Below, piece by piece: positions 1 to 12,579 of a stretch of 64,000 bases of DNA. Each line of letters begins with the position of its first letter. The first letter of the stretch is position 1. This stretch comes from Ahaetulla prasina. Taxonomy: Eukaryota; Chordata; Lepidosauria; Squamata; Colubridae. Made by a program: the position numbers and the translations under genes. The stretch is from contig NC_080546.1 in the NCBI RefSeq assembly GCF_028640845.1, forward strand, positions 16,712,520 to 16,776,519, given 5' to 3'. The notes under the pieces are model-generated. The model did not search any database and had not been told where the DNA came from. It saw only the letters and a program-made list of their open reading frames with translations.

Positions 1-178
1 GAGATGGTATTAATTCAGATTTGTATAAAATTGGAAAAGCAATTAACATAGTTGTGGATGTTGGAACACACCATCAGTTTCTTTTTTAAGAAAAATTAGA
101 TGCTGAATGTAAAATAGCTGGCAATTTCAGGATATTAGTTAGATTAATTCTCAAAACTGTAAGAAGTTTCATTGTAAA

Positions 179-225
<47 letters not shown>

Positions 226-309
226 TTCTGAGGTTTTCACGGGTGTTTGTATATAGGTCTTTGGTTGTTCGGGTTTTCTCCCGTGTAAAATTGGAAGTGT
301 CTTGGCGAC

Positions 310-340
310 GTTTCGACGAAGTCTCATTCGTCATCTTCAG
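310..340 (-). ncRNA. Hammerhead-ribozyme-like core, terminal unit 1
   Basis: Read on the minus strand, CTGAAGA (CUGANGA class) is followed by one T, a 6-bp stem (GACGAA/TTCGTC) with a TGAGAC loop, then GAAAC. Hammerhead motifs of this type are known in Penelope-like element terminal repeats. The extra base between CUGANGA and stem II is non-canonical, so activity is not assured. Confidence 0.5.
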
Positions 341-418
341 GCTTCAGCTTCGTGCTTCTGGGAGCAATGTGTGATCGCAGCTGTTTCTTCCTTTTAACTG
401 CTAGTGGGGGTTTGAAGA

Positions 419-420
<2 letters not shown>

Positions 421-504
<84 letters not shown>
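421..504. repeat. (TA)n microsatellite
   Basis: A pure TA dinucleotide tract of about 84 bp between terminal units 1 and 2 of the Penelope-like array. Confidence 0.97.
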
Positions 505-506
<2 letters not shown>

Positions 507-558
507 TCTTTGGTTGTTCGGGTTTTCTCCCGTGTAAAATTGGGAGTGTCTTGGCGGG

Positions 559-589
559 GTTTAGACGGAGTCTCATGCGTCATCTTCAG
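559..589 (-). ncRNA. Decayed hammerhead-like core, terminal unit 2
   Basis: Same position in unit 2 as the motif in unit 1, but the GAAA box reads TAAA on the minus strand and stem II carries substitutions (GACGCA against CCGTC). The catalytic core is therefore probably dead. Confidence 0.4.
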
Positions 590-769
590 GCTTCAGCTTC
601 GTGCTTCTGGGAGCAATGTGTGATCGCAGCTGTTTCTTCCTTTTAACTGCTAGTGGGGGTTTGAACTGATATATATATATATGTTTTCTGAGGTTTTCAC
701 GGGTGTTTGTATATAGGTCTTTGGTTGTTCGGGTTTTCTCCCGTGTAAAATTGGAAGTGTCTTGGCGAC

Positions 770-800
770 ATTTCGACGAAGTCTCATTCGTCATCTTCAG
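770..800 (-). ncRNA. Hammerhead-like core, terminal unit 3
   Basis: On the minus strand CTGAAGA, stem II GACGAA/TTCGTC and GAAA are intact; the following base is T where unit 1 has C. It is the best preserved left copy besides unit 1. Confidence 0.5.
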
Positions 801-877
801 GCTTCAGCTTCGTGCTTCTGGGAGCAATGTGTGATCGCAGCTGTTTCTTCCTTTTAACTGCTAGTGGGGTTTGAAGA

Positions 878-879
<2 letters not shown>

Positions 880-967
<88 letters not shown>
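880..967. repeat. (TA)n microsatellite
   Basis: A pure TA tract of about 88 bp between terminal units 3 and 4 of the Penelope-like array. Confidence 0.97.
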
Positions 968-969
<2 letters not shown>

Positions 970-1020
970 TCTTTGGTTGTTCGGGTTTTCTCCGTGTAAA
1001 ATTGGAAGTGTCTTGGCGAC

Positions 1021-1048
1021 GTTTCGAAGTCTCATTCGTCATCTTCAG
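1021..1048 (-). ncRNA. Deleted hammerhead-like core, terminal unit 4
   Basis: Aligned with unit 1, this copy has lost three bases from the GAAA-proximal side of stem II. The 6-bp stem can no longer form fully, though CTGAAGA and GAAAC remain. Confidence 0.4.
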
Positions 1049-1689
1049 GCTTCAGCCGTGCTTCTGGGAGCAATGTGTGATGCAGCTGTTTCTTCCTTTT
1101 AACTGCTAGTGGGGTTTGAACTGATTGGGTGGGAGCTTGGCTGTGCTCTGATTGGATGGGGTTTTCTGTGCTCTGATTGGCTGGGGTGTGTCCTGTGTTG
1201 GTGGGGGCTTGGTTGTGCTCAGTCTAATCTGTGCTGCAGGGGATTTGAGCTGGTGAGCTGCACTGCTGCTGTTTGGCCGTGTTCGTGGTCGTGCTACATC
1301 TTCGTAGTGGGTGTCAGTCTGCTGCATGTATGGATTGGAGGGGTTTGAAGTGGCTAATGTTGCAGCTGCGGTCTGGCTTCTGGTCCTTGGTCGTGCTTCC
1401 TGATCAGTGTGGGTTTGGGTGTGCTTTCTGGGTGGATGTGTGGTGGTGACATCCTGTGTGGACCTCGTGAGTGTGGGTCTGGTGTCATTCCTCGTGTTAG
1501 GGACACGTTTGTCAATAAGGGCAGGTTTCCAAATGGCTGGTAGGCGGAGGTATCATCTCGTTTGTTCATGCTGTGTGGGCGTTTTTCTATCTCGATGGCT
1601 TCTCTGATTATTCTGTTGTTAAAGTGTTCAGTTTTGGCGATAGTTCTGGTCTTTTTAAAGTCAATATCGTGTCCTGTGACTTTAAAGTG

Positions 1690-3517
1690 TTGGACCAGGG
1701 AAGAAGTTAGTTCCTCTTTTTGAATGAGTTCTTGTGTTCTTCAATCGTGCACTTATTCTTCTGTTGGTTTGTCCAATGTATGTGGTGGGGCAGGCGGTGC
1801 ATGGGATTTCATATACTCCTTGATTTTCTAACTCAATTTTGTCTTTGGGGTTTCTTAGGATGGTGGATATTTTTGGTTTGTGCAGAATGCTGTCTTGATG
1901 TTATGTTTGTGGAGGATCTTGCTGATTCTGTCTGTGGTGCCTTTTATATATGGGAGGAGGGCTGTGCCATTTTCTTGCTCTCTGTCTTGGGTTTTAGTGG
2001 GGGTTCTTTTGGATTAGTTTGGTAATCTTATTTCTCTGGAATCCATTGGATGTTAGTACGTTTGTGAGAGTGTGTAGTTCGGTTTTAGGTGTTGTTCATC
2101 AGCTAAGCATTTTGTTCTAGAGATGAGTGTCTTGGCTACGGAGTTGATCTGTGCTGGGTGGTGGTGTGAGAGTGCATGCAGATAGCGGTTTGTGTGTGTT
2201 TTCTTCTGGTAGATGGTGTGTCCTAGGGAGCCATTGGGTTTCTTGTAGACTAAGACATCTAGGAAGGAAGTTGGTTGTTAACTTCTGTTTCCATGGTGAA
2301 CTGTATTTTGGGGTGTAGGCTATTGAGGTGTGTGAGGAAGTTTTCAAGTTTTTCTTTCCCGTGTGGCCAGATTATGAAGGTGTCGTCTACGTATCTGAGC
2401 CAGAGTTTGGGTTTGTGATCAGATTTTTCTAGTGCTTGGGTTTCAAAGTGTTCCATGTAGAGGTTGGCAATGACAGGTGAGAGGGTGATCCCATGGGTGC
2501 GCCTTCTATTTGTTTGTATTTTTGTCCGTTATAGATGAAGTATGTGTTGGATAGGCAGTGGTTGGTCAGATCTAGTATGTGCTTGGGGGGGTTATATTTG
2601 TTTTGGATAGCTGTCAAGGCTTCTTTGATTGGCACTTGGGTGAAGAGGATATGACATCAAAGCTCACGAGTAGGTCGCTGGGCTGTAAGTTTTGTTTCTT
2701 TATGATCTCTATGAACTGGAATGAGTTTTTACGTGTGAGGCGATGGATTCTGCATAGGGCTGTAGTTGTTTGGCGAGAAATTTGGCTAGGTTTTGTAGAG
2801 GTGAGCCTATGGAGCTGACTATGGGTCTGAGTGGGGTTCCTTCTTTGTGTATCTTGGGAGGCCGTAGAGCTTAGGGCATCTGGATGATTTCTCTCTGGGA
2901 ATGATTCTTTGTTGGATTTCTTCGCTGATGGGGAGGCTTTTATTTTGGATCTAGTGGTTTTTCTAGGTAGGTGGTGGGGTCTGTTTTAGGGGCTTGTATG
3001 CAGGGTCTTGGAGTAGGTTGGTTAATTTGGTTTGGTAGTCAGATGTGTTCATAACCACCGTGGCGTTGCCCTTGTCTGCTGGTAGGATTATTATGCTGGT
3101 ATCTTTTTTCAGGTTAAGTAGTGCTGTCTGTTCCTCTTTGGGTAAGTTGCTTTTGGGTGGCTTGCTGCTGCAGAGGATGTTGGTGATTTCGAGTCTGATT
3201 TTGTTAGCGTCATCGGGGTTGATTTTGGTCAGGCTGGTTTCAACTCCGCATATAATGGTCTCAGTGGGGATGTATTTGGGAGTGACTGCAAAGTTGAATC
3301 CTTTGGAAAGGACATCGGTTTCAGCTTTGGTGAGGATCCTATCTGAGATGTTATGCACTGTTTGTTTCATGTGTTGCTGTGAGGGTGGAGGGGTTTGTTT
3401 CTGGCGTTCTTGTAGTCTTCGGAGTTTGTTGGTGTGCGTGTCTGTCTTGAGGGTGGTCTGTGTTTCGGCTCTCCAGACGGCAAGTTGTTTGGATTTGTCC
3501 CAAAGTGCTGGGTGCAT
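1690..3517 (-). pseudogene. Penelope-like RT/GIY-YIG polyprotein remnant
   Basis: The minus strand carries a broken polyprotein. The 5' part (3517-2963) is an open frame of about 184 codons with ADKGNATVVMNTSDY, a motif preceding the RT core in Penelope-like elements. The RT core (about 2635-2259) shows GAPMGSP and the catalytic box in LRYVDDTF, but these lie in different frames, so at least one frameshift separates them. Farther on (about 1830-1690) comes YEIPCTACPTTYIGQTNRR, which has the spacing of a GIY-YIG endonuclease with its Cys pair. Shifts and stops break the rest. This is a remnant and cannot encode a full protein. Confidence 0.8.
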
Positions 3518-3787
3518 CTTGTTGCTGAGTTTGAGGTGAAGTGTGAGGAGATCTTTGTTGATTTGATCTAGGAGGAATCTTTTTGTGTGAATTGTAAAAG
3601 ATTAGACTGAGCACAACCAAGCCCCCACCAACACAGGACACACCCCCAGCCAATCAGAGCACAGAAAAACCCCCATCCAATCAGAGCACAGCCAAGCTCC
3701 CACCCAATCAGTTCAAACCCCCACTAGCAGTTAAAAGGAAGAAACAGCTGCGATCACACATTGCTCCCAGAAGCACGAAGCTGAAGC

Positions 3788-3818
3788 CTGAAGATGACGA
3801 ATGAGACTTCGTCGAAAC
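3788..3818 (+). ncRNA. Hammerhead-like core, inverted right terminal unit
   Basis: Plus-strand copy of the left-hand motif: CTGAAGA, one T, stem GACGAA/TTCGTC with TGAGAC loop, then GAAAC. Opposite orientation to the four left copies shows that the element has inverted terminal units. Confidence 0.5.
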
Positions 3819-3900
3819 GTCGCCAAGACACTTCAATTTTACACGGAGAAAACCCGAACAACCAAAGACCTATATACAAACACCCGTGAAAACCTCAGAA

Positions 3901-3905
<5 letters not shown>

Positions 3906-3964
<59 letters not shown>
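3906..3964. repeat. (TA)n microsatellite
   Basis: A TA tract of about 59 bp directly after the right terminal unit of the Penelope-like element. Confidence 0.96.
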
Positions 3965-5295
<1,331 letters not shown>

Positions 5296-6639
5296 GACTG
5301 AATGGGACCCAATTCATTCTCAGACTTCAGAAGATGCAACTGACAAGGAAATGGAGTTGTGTTGCTGAAGTCTGTTTCTAGTTACTTTATCTTCAGTGAT
5401 CAGGTTTGACCTTATTTATTCCTTTTGGCCCAATAATAGGATGGTGACCAAAATGGTATCTTGTGAGAACGCCGAGTACAATTTTTATAAATACTGTAGA
5501 TCCTGGACACTTCTTATGTATTGCTGTTTTTAATCATTTTTTGAAAACAGGACAAGTGAGACAGTCAGTTATGTCAAGACATTGGCAGATATATGTAAGT
5601 CCACAAGATCTTCGTACCACAGTATACCAAGACAATGGTGTGTATTGTTGTTGGCAACACTCATTACTTTCTAAGGGAAATAATACTGCTTTTCTGTCAG
5701 TGGTGCTTAATTTCCCCAAGAGTCATTAAAGTAGGACAACGAACACTTTCTCTTCCTTCATCCATTACCAAGGTAGTCTGCTTATATTGTCCCTAAGACC
5801 TCATAGAAGGCCCTTGAGAATGTATTGTCTGCTTCTGGAAATCTCTTCCCCAAAACACAGTCCTGCTTCCTAAACCTGCTAGATTGCAGCAACATGATTA
5901 ATCTAGTGCTGACTTTTCTGCATCTAATATATGAGTGTTTGGGCTGTGACATTAAGAAACCTGATTCCCATGTCTGCCTTTAATCTTACTTGCCCTCCAA
6001 ATACTGGTTTGGCAAGACTTGGTGTTCTTGGAGAGAAGAAAAAAATAATATTGTTGTGAATTCATGGTTTCAAAACTCCACAGATTTTTAACAGGTGTGA
6101 AAACAATAAGTGTATATGATTATCTAATTGACCCGATTAGACGCAGTATCCAATTTTATTTAGCTGGAACATCAGTTACATAAATTCCGGAGAGAGAGAG
6201 AGCTGAAAGTATAATTATTAAAATTGCATAGACAGAGCATTTCTTAAGATGTTATATGAGAACACTTTTCTTGCATACATGGATGCAAAAGGAAATTGGA
6301 AGTGATTTGATCAGGGTAAAGTCTTCCTGGAGTTGAGTTCCAGTAAGCCACATAGACATATCCATTTAGTTGGTTTGGCAACAGCATGGAGGATTTTTTC
6401 CAAACTTACTAGCCCTGTCTGTGGTGTGGTATTTCTTGCTACTTTCTCATCCAAGTATTCACATTGGCTCCATGTAGTTTTTTTTTTTTTAAAGCTCAGC
6501 CAAGTTACTTAAGTATGACCACCTGTTATGAAAAATGATTAAATAGCCCATGCTGTTTAATTTCTCCCCTCTTTGATTCATTTGCTTCTGACTTCACTCT
6601 GAGCATTGGACACATTCTTCTTCTAATTGTCTATGGAGA
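5296..6639. other. Non-coding stretch without recognised features
   Basis: Mixed unique-looking sequence with short homopolymers. I find no exon with family similarity, no RNA gene and no clear repeat. Confidence 0.5.
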
Positions 6640-6708
6640 TTCTCTGTCATCCAGGTCATGGTTGTCCGAAAGGTGCTTTTTTCAAGAGGCAACTGGACTT
6701 TCTGGTTT

Positions 6709-6737
6709 TTCGTTTCTCATCCAAGAAGCTTCTTCAG
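6709..6737 (-). ncRNA. Hammerhead-like core, left arm of foldback
   Basis: Minus strand: CTGAAGA, then AGCTTCT and AGAAAC around a TGGATG loop, then GAAA. The stem is slightly mismatched, consistent with age. Confidence 0.4.
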
Positions 6738-6784
6738 CTCTGATGGGATGGTGGGGAGACTGGATCCCCACCATTCTGTCAGAG

Positions 6785-6814
6785 TTGAAGAAGCTTCTTG
6801 GATGAGAAGCAAAA
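6785..6814 (+). ncRNA. Hammerhead-like core, right arm of foldback
   Basis: Plus strand: TTGAAGA, then an AGCTTCT..AGAAGC stem, then AAAA where GAAA is expected. The first C and the G of the core are mutated, so this copy is likely inactive. Confidence 0.4.
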
Positions 6815-6875
6815 TGTCTTCATTCAAAGAAAAAGCAGTTGCCTCTTGAGAAAGCACCTTTGGGACAACTCTTCT

Positions 6876-8084
6876 TCTAAGCTATGGATTATAGCAAATT
6901 TCCTGAAGGCTAAGTAATTAGTACTAGAAAGTCGCTACAGGTAAATGAACTCAGCTACGGTAACTGAATTCAAGCATTTATTTTAAAACGGTACTCACTG
7001 CTGTAAAGGCAGAGGGCTACATGTTTGTCAAGTTCCAATGGGGAAGAACAAGTTAGAAGATTGAAATTGAAGTGCCCGAGGAGAATATTTATCTACCTGT
7101 CTGCTTATTTTAGCCATAATTTGTAACTTATCAAGTTACAAATTTGTTATAACTAAAAGATCATAACCCCTTTGCTCAAAACATCTTAAATAATAAGTTT
7201 ATAAAAGCATCAGAGGTGTCTGTAGCTTGTGGTCAACAAAATCAAGATGGCTGCCATGGAGAAGGAGCGTATCAGGTAGGACCAACGCCCCATTTCTATA
7301 GGTGTAAGGATGGGCAGGGCTTTGCTCAAATGATTGTAGCCATTTTTTAAACCCAACGCCCTGTGAACACACCTGAAAAATACTACATTGCTGTCACTTG
7401 AATGGGTTATTTTTTTCTGAGAATTCTGTATATCTCATAGTTAAAAAGACCATCTCTTCGTTCTCAAAGGACCAAAATTTGGTTTAGCGTTAACTGTTTA
7501 GCTTTTATGAAGACGGTTCTAAGAAGTGTTCTCCTTTATGTATGAAGGGTTTTTATTTTATTTTAAAGCAGATTAAGAAAAAGAGGCAAGCGTTTCAAAG
7601 AGGGTGTGTTTTTTTTTTAAAATGGAAAGTTCTCCAAAGTGTGTGCGTGTGTATAAATTATTTCAGAACTAAGGAATTCTCAACACAAAACTGTCTTCTT
7701 GGCAAAACAACAAGGTTTCATGGCAAAATTGCAATGCTTCCAGGCAGATGAATCTATGTGGAAATTATTTATTGAAGACAGAAGTTTTTTTCACAAAAAG
7801 GTTTCTGTGATTATCATTAGAATATTTGGAGCATTATAGTACATACATAGCTTACGGTAGGCAATTATTTTTATTACTGGTCCTGCTTCAGTGCTTTGAA
7901 AGACGATTGTTTGTTTGTTTTTTCTTTTGGCAGTTTTTCTTTTCTTTTGAGATAAATGTGTAAATTAAAAAAAAAATACCAGCTTAATTCTTTTTTAAAT
8001 CATATTGATGTATTCTCATTGTTTTTCTTTTTTTATTCTTGTTCATTGTTATTTTATTTCTATTTTGTTTCTATTTTTTCCTTC
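6876..8084. other. Non-coding stretch; holds one candidate first exon
   Basis: Apart from the candidate at 7247-7275 and T-rich runs near 7900-8080, nothing recognisable is present. Confidence 0.4.
7247..7275 (+). CDS. Candidate alternative first coding exon of AFF1 (weak)
   Basis: An ATG in fair context (AAGATGG) opens nine codons, MAAMEKERI, and two bases, AG, followed by GTAGGA. Joined to the recognised exon at 19942, the split codon becomes AGC (Ser) and the reading continues SLYNEERNLLR. Mammalian AFF1 has a comparable short first exon starting MAA and the same Ser-Leu-Tyr-Asn junction. An in-frame TAG lies upstream at 7223. Against it: the rest of the peptide does not match known AFF1 starts, the phase fits by chance one time in three, and there is no CpG island. 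I rate it as speculative. Confidence 0.2.
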
Positions 8085-8195
8085 TTATTGTTGTAAGTTG
8101 CCTGCCACAGTGAGACAGTTGGCGAATAAATATAACAGATAAATACAAATACAAACAAACAAACAAACAAACAAACAAATAAATAAATAAATAAA
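8085..8195 (+). repeat. LINE-type 3' tail with (CAAA)n(TAAA)n
   Basis: A short segment resembling the end of reptile L2-like LINEs (taagttgcctgccacagtga) is followed by CAAA and TAAA tetranucleotide runs. Confidence 0.5.
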
Positions 8196-9043
8196 TTGTA
8201 TGGCTTATAGTTCCAACATAGATAGAAGTGAGAGACCAGGAAAAAAATATAACCGTAGGCATACTAGGAATATATAGTTTTATTAATTAACATATAAAAT
8301 ATATTATTGCAATAATGTTATATATTAAACCATATACTTATAATATATGACATTATTGCTAATTAAACTTGTATGCTGCCTGACTCTCAATGATGCTGGA
8401 TGGATAATGTAAGGTCTTTTTAAAATTAAGCATTGTAAAAAGGATTAAAAATCACAAACTGTTGTTGCAAAGTTACAATCTAATATAGATGGATCTCATT
8501 GTGGGCAGGGGAGGAGGTTGGTGGGCCCATTTGGCATTTGACTACATATCATTGCCATTCTTGAATGATTGTTTCTTTCCCCCACCCAGCACATAATAGC
8601 TGCCATGGGGGATACAACCAATTGGAAAGCGCCAGTTCACCAAAATGCAACCTGTCACACACACATCTCCGGATTCTCCCTTGCATTCTTACTTATCTTT
8701 GTTCTTTTTCTTCCATTTCTATACTATCCATCAAGCTGCAGCTGTCCATTTTTCAAGGATGTCTTTGGGTCACATGTGAGGCTCAGTAGTATTCTTAAAA
8801 ATAAAAGCAACCCTACCCCTGTCCCCCAATGCGACCTCATTGGAGACCTTCCCAAAGCTCTTTTAAGGAAAGAAAGAAGAATTTTGATACGAGAAATCAG
8901 AAGTTCTGGTGAACTTTGTGTCTATCAGTTTGATTTTTAAAAAAAAAGTTGGAGTGAAATTGTATTTGCGATCTTGCTTTCCCACTCTATTCCCTTTGGA
9001 TGGATTTACAAAAGAACTTGCTTTAAATTTTCCTGTGTATATA

Positions 9044-9080
<37 letters not shown>

Positions 9081-11105
9081 TTGATAGAGAGATAGAGATG
9101 GATGATGGATGGAGAGAGACACTCCCCAATGGGTTGGACTAGAACCGTAACTAACTTTTATTGAATGAATTATTATTAATTAAGATTTACCCTGTGACTC
9201 TTTGGAATTTAAAAGTGGGTTTTTGAAGAAGCAAAATACAAAGAGTTTTGAACCAATGTTTGAGACGAGGCTACTGAGAATTCCATAGATAGCCAAGAAG
9301 CAAAAATCATGCATCGTTGAACAAAATCTATCTAGAGACCTCTTTCAAGGCAGAAATGAACAGGTACAGATCAACATATTTTGGACACATGTGAAGGCCC
9401 AGCCCCCTTAAGAAGTACATAATGCTGAGAAAGGTGGAAGGAAAGAGAAGAAGAAGATGATGGATGGATGGATTCGATTACATCAGTGATATGTGCACTG
9501 CAGGAAGATCTGAAAAGCCAGGGTTGGGGACGGATTATCCCCAGCTGTGTGGTCATCAGAAATAAGCACTGACTTGATAACATTGGTATTTATTAATTAA
9601 AATTAATTTTTAAAAATATGACATTGATATTCCATTAATGAAACCCAGGTCTTTCATTTTTCCCCCTGTCACATTAGAAATTGTAATCTGAGCGCACTTT
9701 ATTTATAATTTCTTTAAAAAAAAAATACTGCCAAAATGTACATGTTGCCTGATTCACCAGTCTCTGCACCCCAAACCTAGGGGCCTGAAATGACTTATTT
9801 ATTTTTTCATTGTTTATGGCACCCATCTCACCATCTAAACTGACTTTGGATGTTGCATGCGGGCTAGGCCCTCAGTTAAGGACCTGTGCTATAAAACAGA
9901 GGCGATGCACAGAGCTGGCCTGCTGCTTTTTTTGTTCTCATTCCCTTTAGCACAATCCTCCTACACTTAATAGCTGCCAGACAAGTAAAGAGTGGGCAAG
10001 CTATTTTGTTTCCCCAATACAGTATCCCCAAGCAGCAGCAATGTGGGAGGAAGCTCCTATTCAGCGCCCTGTCAGTCAATGCAGGATGGAGAAGGAGGAG
10101 GGAGTGGAAGACAAAAGAGTGACAGCCCTGTAAATATTTGATCACCCCAACTCTCTTATCAAGCTGACTTGCTTGCTTCAGATTTTTTTTCTTTTGTTGT
10201 CTTGCACCTTTGATGTGCTAATTAACCCTCCCCATTTGAACTGAATGTAAGCACATTCCATTCTTTGTATTCTGCACTCTCCCTTCTCTGTTTTGTTTTT
10301 CAACAGCCCTCCTGAGATATAATATATTTTGTTCCTTAAACCCCAGCAAACTGATCCAACAAAAGATAAATCCTTAAAAGCCTACTCCATGAGTCCGGGC
10401 ACAATGCCTAGAGATGCCTTCCCCCTTCTGAGACCCTCACCTCCATCAAATCAGTCTGTCTCAATTTTAATTATTTTACACATCGAAGAGTAAGTTAAAC
10501 ATTACCAGTTTCCCTTTCTCCCTTGGCTGCCTAGGATAGCCCATCCTCCTCCTTGTTTTTGGCAATTTACACCTTTTTCAGACAGTTTACTATCTACATA
10601 GGATTTAGTAGCCAATAGAGAAATTTGGTCATTTAAGAGATGTATCAAGATGTTTGGATTTTTTTCCCCCCAGCTCAGTAGAACAACACTGAAAGCGTCC
10701 AGTCTGATAAAATTTTATTTGAGTCTGCAGTCTATTTCCATTTTCTATCTATAATAACTAAATTTAAGTGGCTTCAATCTCTGACTATGCACTCCTTCTT
10801 TTGATTTATACGTTGTTGTTTTTCTTCAACTCATCAGAAAAAGAGATCTAGGAAACAAAACATTTTTGCACTAAGTTTATAAAAATTTAGGCTAGTGTAA
10901 TCTTTTTAAAGATAATTCTGCCACTTGTTTAAGTACTTCAAGCTTGTGTTTCTCTATGATTTACATGTTTGTGGAAAGGTGGCCCTTGCAGGCTAAATAA
11001 GGTCCAAGCTATGCTATTGCTCATCTAAGTTCGCCAGCCTTTTACGCACTATATGTACTTTCCTCATTTACAACAGGTTGTGAAATACTGAACCTTCTCA
11101 GTTTT
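8196..11105. other. Non-coding stretch with one compound simple repeat
   Basis: No gene recognised. It contains a (GT)n(GA)n tract at about 9044-9080. Frames around 8569-8940 and 9876-10145 show no family motifs and no credible splice pattern. Confidence 0.5.
9044..9080. repeat. (GT)n(GA)n microsatellite
   Basis: About nine GT units followed directly by about ten GA units. Confidence 0.93.
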
Positions 11106-11109
11106 GTTC

Positions 11110-11463
11110 ATCAGAATAGAGTTCGACTTTAAGGGTCTTCTAGTCCAGCTCCTGCTCAAGCAGGAGACCCTATACCATTTCAGACAAGTGACTTTAAAGT
11201 CTCTTCTTAAAAATCTCCAGTGATGAAGCACCCACAACTTCTGGAGGCAAGCTGTTCCACTGGTTAATTGCCCTCACTCTTAGGAAGTTTCTCTTTAATT
11301 AATTCCAGGTTGCTTCTCTCCTTAATTAGTTTCCATCCATTATTTCTTGTCCTGCCCCCTCTGGTGCTTTGGAAAATAAACTGATCCCCTCCTCTTTGTG
11401 GCAACCTCTCAAATACTGGAATACTGCTATCATGTCCCCCCAGTCCTTCTTTTCTCTAGACCA
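11110..11463 (-). mobile_element. CR1 LINE 3' fragment, antisense to AFF1
   Basis: Matches the 3' end of squamate CR1 as also seen at 18700-19150 and 44780-45545: gtcttctagtccagctcctg, accatttcagacaagtg, ctctttgtggcaacctctca and atactgctatcatgtc occur in the same order. The CR1 sense strand is minus. An hAT-like element is inserted at its right end. Confidence 0.85.
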
Positions 11464-11863
11464 GTGATGGCGAACTTTTTCAGCACCGAGTGCTGAAAAG
11501 GTAGCATGGAAACTTTGTGCTCATTGGGGCCACGCTCCAGAAAAACCAAATTTCTGGGTTCTAGCACGCATGCGCACCCAACGATTAGCTGGCCAGTACG
11601 CATGCGCAGGCCAGTTTTTGGCACTGGTGCACGCATAAAGGGATCACGCTCCAGAAAATCTGAACTTCTGGGTTCTGGCATGCATGCACACCCGACAATC
11701 AGCTGGCCAGTGCGCATGCGCACACTGGTTTTCGGCACTGCCATGCATGTAAAGGACCGCTGATTGTCACGGGCACATGCATGCCAGAAACCCGGAAGAC
11801 AAACAGGCAAGGCTGCATGTGCCGGGCCACATGGCTTTGCATACCACTGGTTCACCATCATGG
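11462..11863. mobile_element. Non-autonomous hAT-like element, 8-bp TSD CTCTAGAC
   Basis: The element begins CAGTGATGGCGAAC and ends GTTCACCATCATGG, imperfect terminal inverted repeats. It is flanked by perfect 8-bp duplications CTCTAGAC at 11454-11461 and 11864-11871, the size expected for hAT. The inside is GC-rich, with repeated gcgcatgcg-type blocks and no transposase. It sits in CR1 sequence, so it is younger than that CR1. Confidence 0.85.
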
Positions 11864-11871
11864 CTCTAGAC

Positions 11872-12579
11872 TATCCAATGTGTTTTATGTTCCATATCTA
11901 CACAGCCACAGTAAAAGGTACCTTATATTTCAAACAGTCCAGAAATACCTAGAGGGCATTTCTTAATCTTGCCTTGCCAAGATACATTCATGGACATTGT
12001 AAGGAGAGGCTCAGCCAAGCTGCAGTGAGAGAAGAACAGATGGTCACCTTGACTGCTAGATGAAAAGCAGCAGGACTGGAGGGAAGTGCCAACCATCCAG
12101 GGAAACGAGACTGAATTCGCAACTGCATCAGACGCTTTGCGAATATTTTGAATGGTGACTTCTCATTGCTAGAAGTTTCTTCCATCAAGATTTCAATAAG
12201 AAACAAAATAGGAGTTTGGATGACTCATCTCATGAGCTATATATCGGGAGGAATTTTGTTTTATTTATTTTTCAAATAACACTGGGTTTTCTGAAAAGAT
12301 GGAAGGAGGGGTTTTTGAGAAAACTGACAATAGTGCTTCTCACGGCAGGATGTAGCTTGTAGTGAGAATTGATCATATTTGATGGTTTTCTGCTGTTACA
12401 TATTTCGTGAGGAAAAAGTGCTGTGTATTTGACCAGAAATAACGTAGCGCGTGTGTTTTGTTTCCTCACGACTTCTCTCTTTCTTTTCTTCACTGTGGCA
12501 AGAATGAAACCAATGGCCCTTAGTACAACTGGGCACAGAATAAAAATTATACAACAGTGTTAAAATCATGATGCCTTTT
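11872..12579. other. Non-coding stretch without recognised features
   Basis: No gene, RNA or clear repeat family recognised. Confidence 0.4.

Larger units (their letters stand above)
180..1109 (-). repeat. Array of Penelope-like terminal units separated by (TA)n
   Basis: Four related terminal units follow one another head to tail (about 223-420, 505-668, 683-879 and 968-1109), separated by pure TA tracts. Each shares the string ggtctttggttgttcgggtt, then a segment that on the minus strand carries a hammerhead-like core, then a stretch ending ctagtggggtttga. The same unit occurs inverted at 3715-3905, beyond the reverse transcriptase remnant. This fits the terminal repeats (pLTRs) of Penelope-like elements, which are often present as partial tandem or inverted copies. 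Open frames here encoding Tyr-Ile runs are only the TA repeat read as codons. Confidence 0.75.
968..3905 (-). mobile_element. Penelope-like retroelement, decayed, minus strand
   Basis: The body is bounded by inverted repeats: 968-1236 matches the reverse complement of about 3600-3905, including a block with repeated attggctgggg-type sequence next to the hammerhead unit. On the minus strand the remnants lie in coding order: an N-terminal region at 3517-2963, reverse transcriptase motifs at 2635-2259, and a GIY-YIG-type endonuclease near 1830-1690. Order, motifs and inverted terminal units together identify a Penelope-like element. Several frameshifts make it non-autonomous. Its exact outer ends are blurred by the TA tracts. 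Confidence 0.82.
6640..6875. mobile_element. Foldback pair of Penelope-like terminal units
   Basis: Two arms of about 80-90 bp are inverted copies: gaagaagcttcttggatgag occurs on the plus strand near 6786 and as its reverse complement near 6718, and both arms run outward to a shared block containing caagaggcaactg or its complement. Each arm has a hammerhead-like layout (CTGAAGA or TTGAAGA, an AGCTTCT/AGAAG stem, then a GAAA or AAAA box). No RT body lies between them, so this looks like two opposed terminal units of a second Penelope-like family. Confidence 0.6.

Noticed and set aside
352..537. Open frames with long Tyr-Ile runs
   Set aside because: They are (TA)n microsatellites read as codons, present in several frames and on both strands.
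8569..8940. 123-codon open frame with a hydrophobic segment
   Set aside because: The hydrophobic stretch comes from a T-rich run. No known family and no conserved neighbours.
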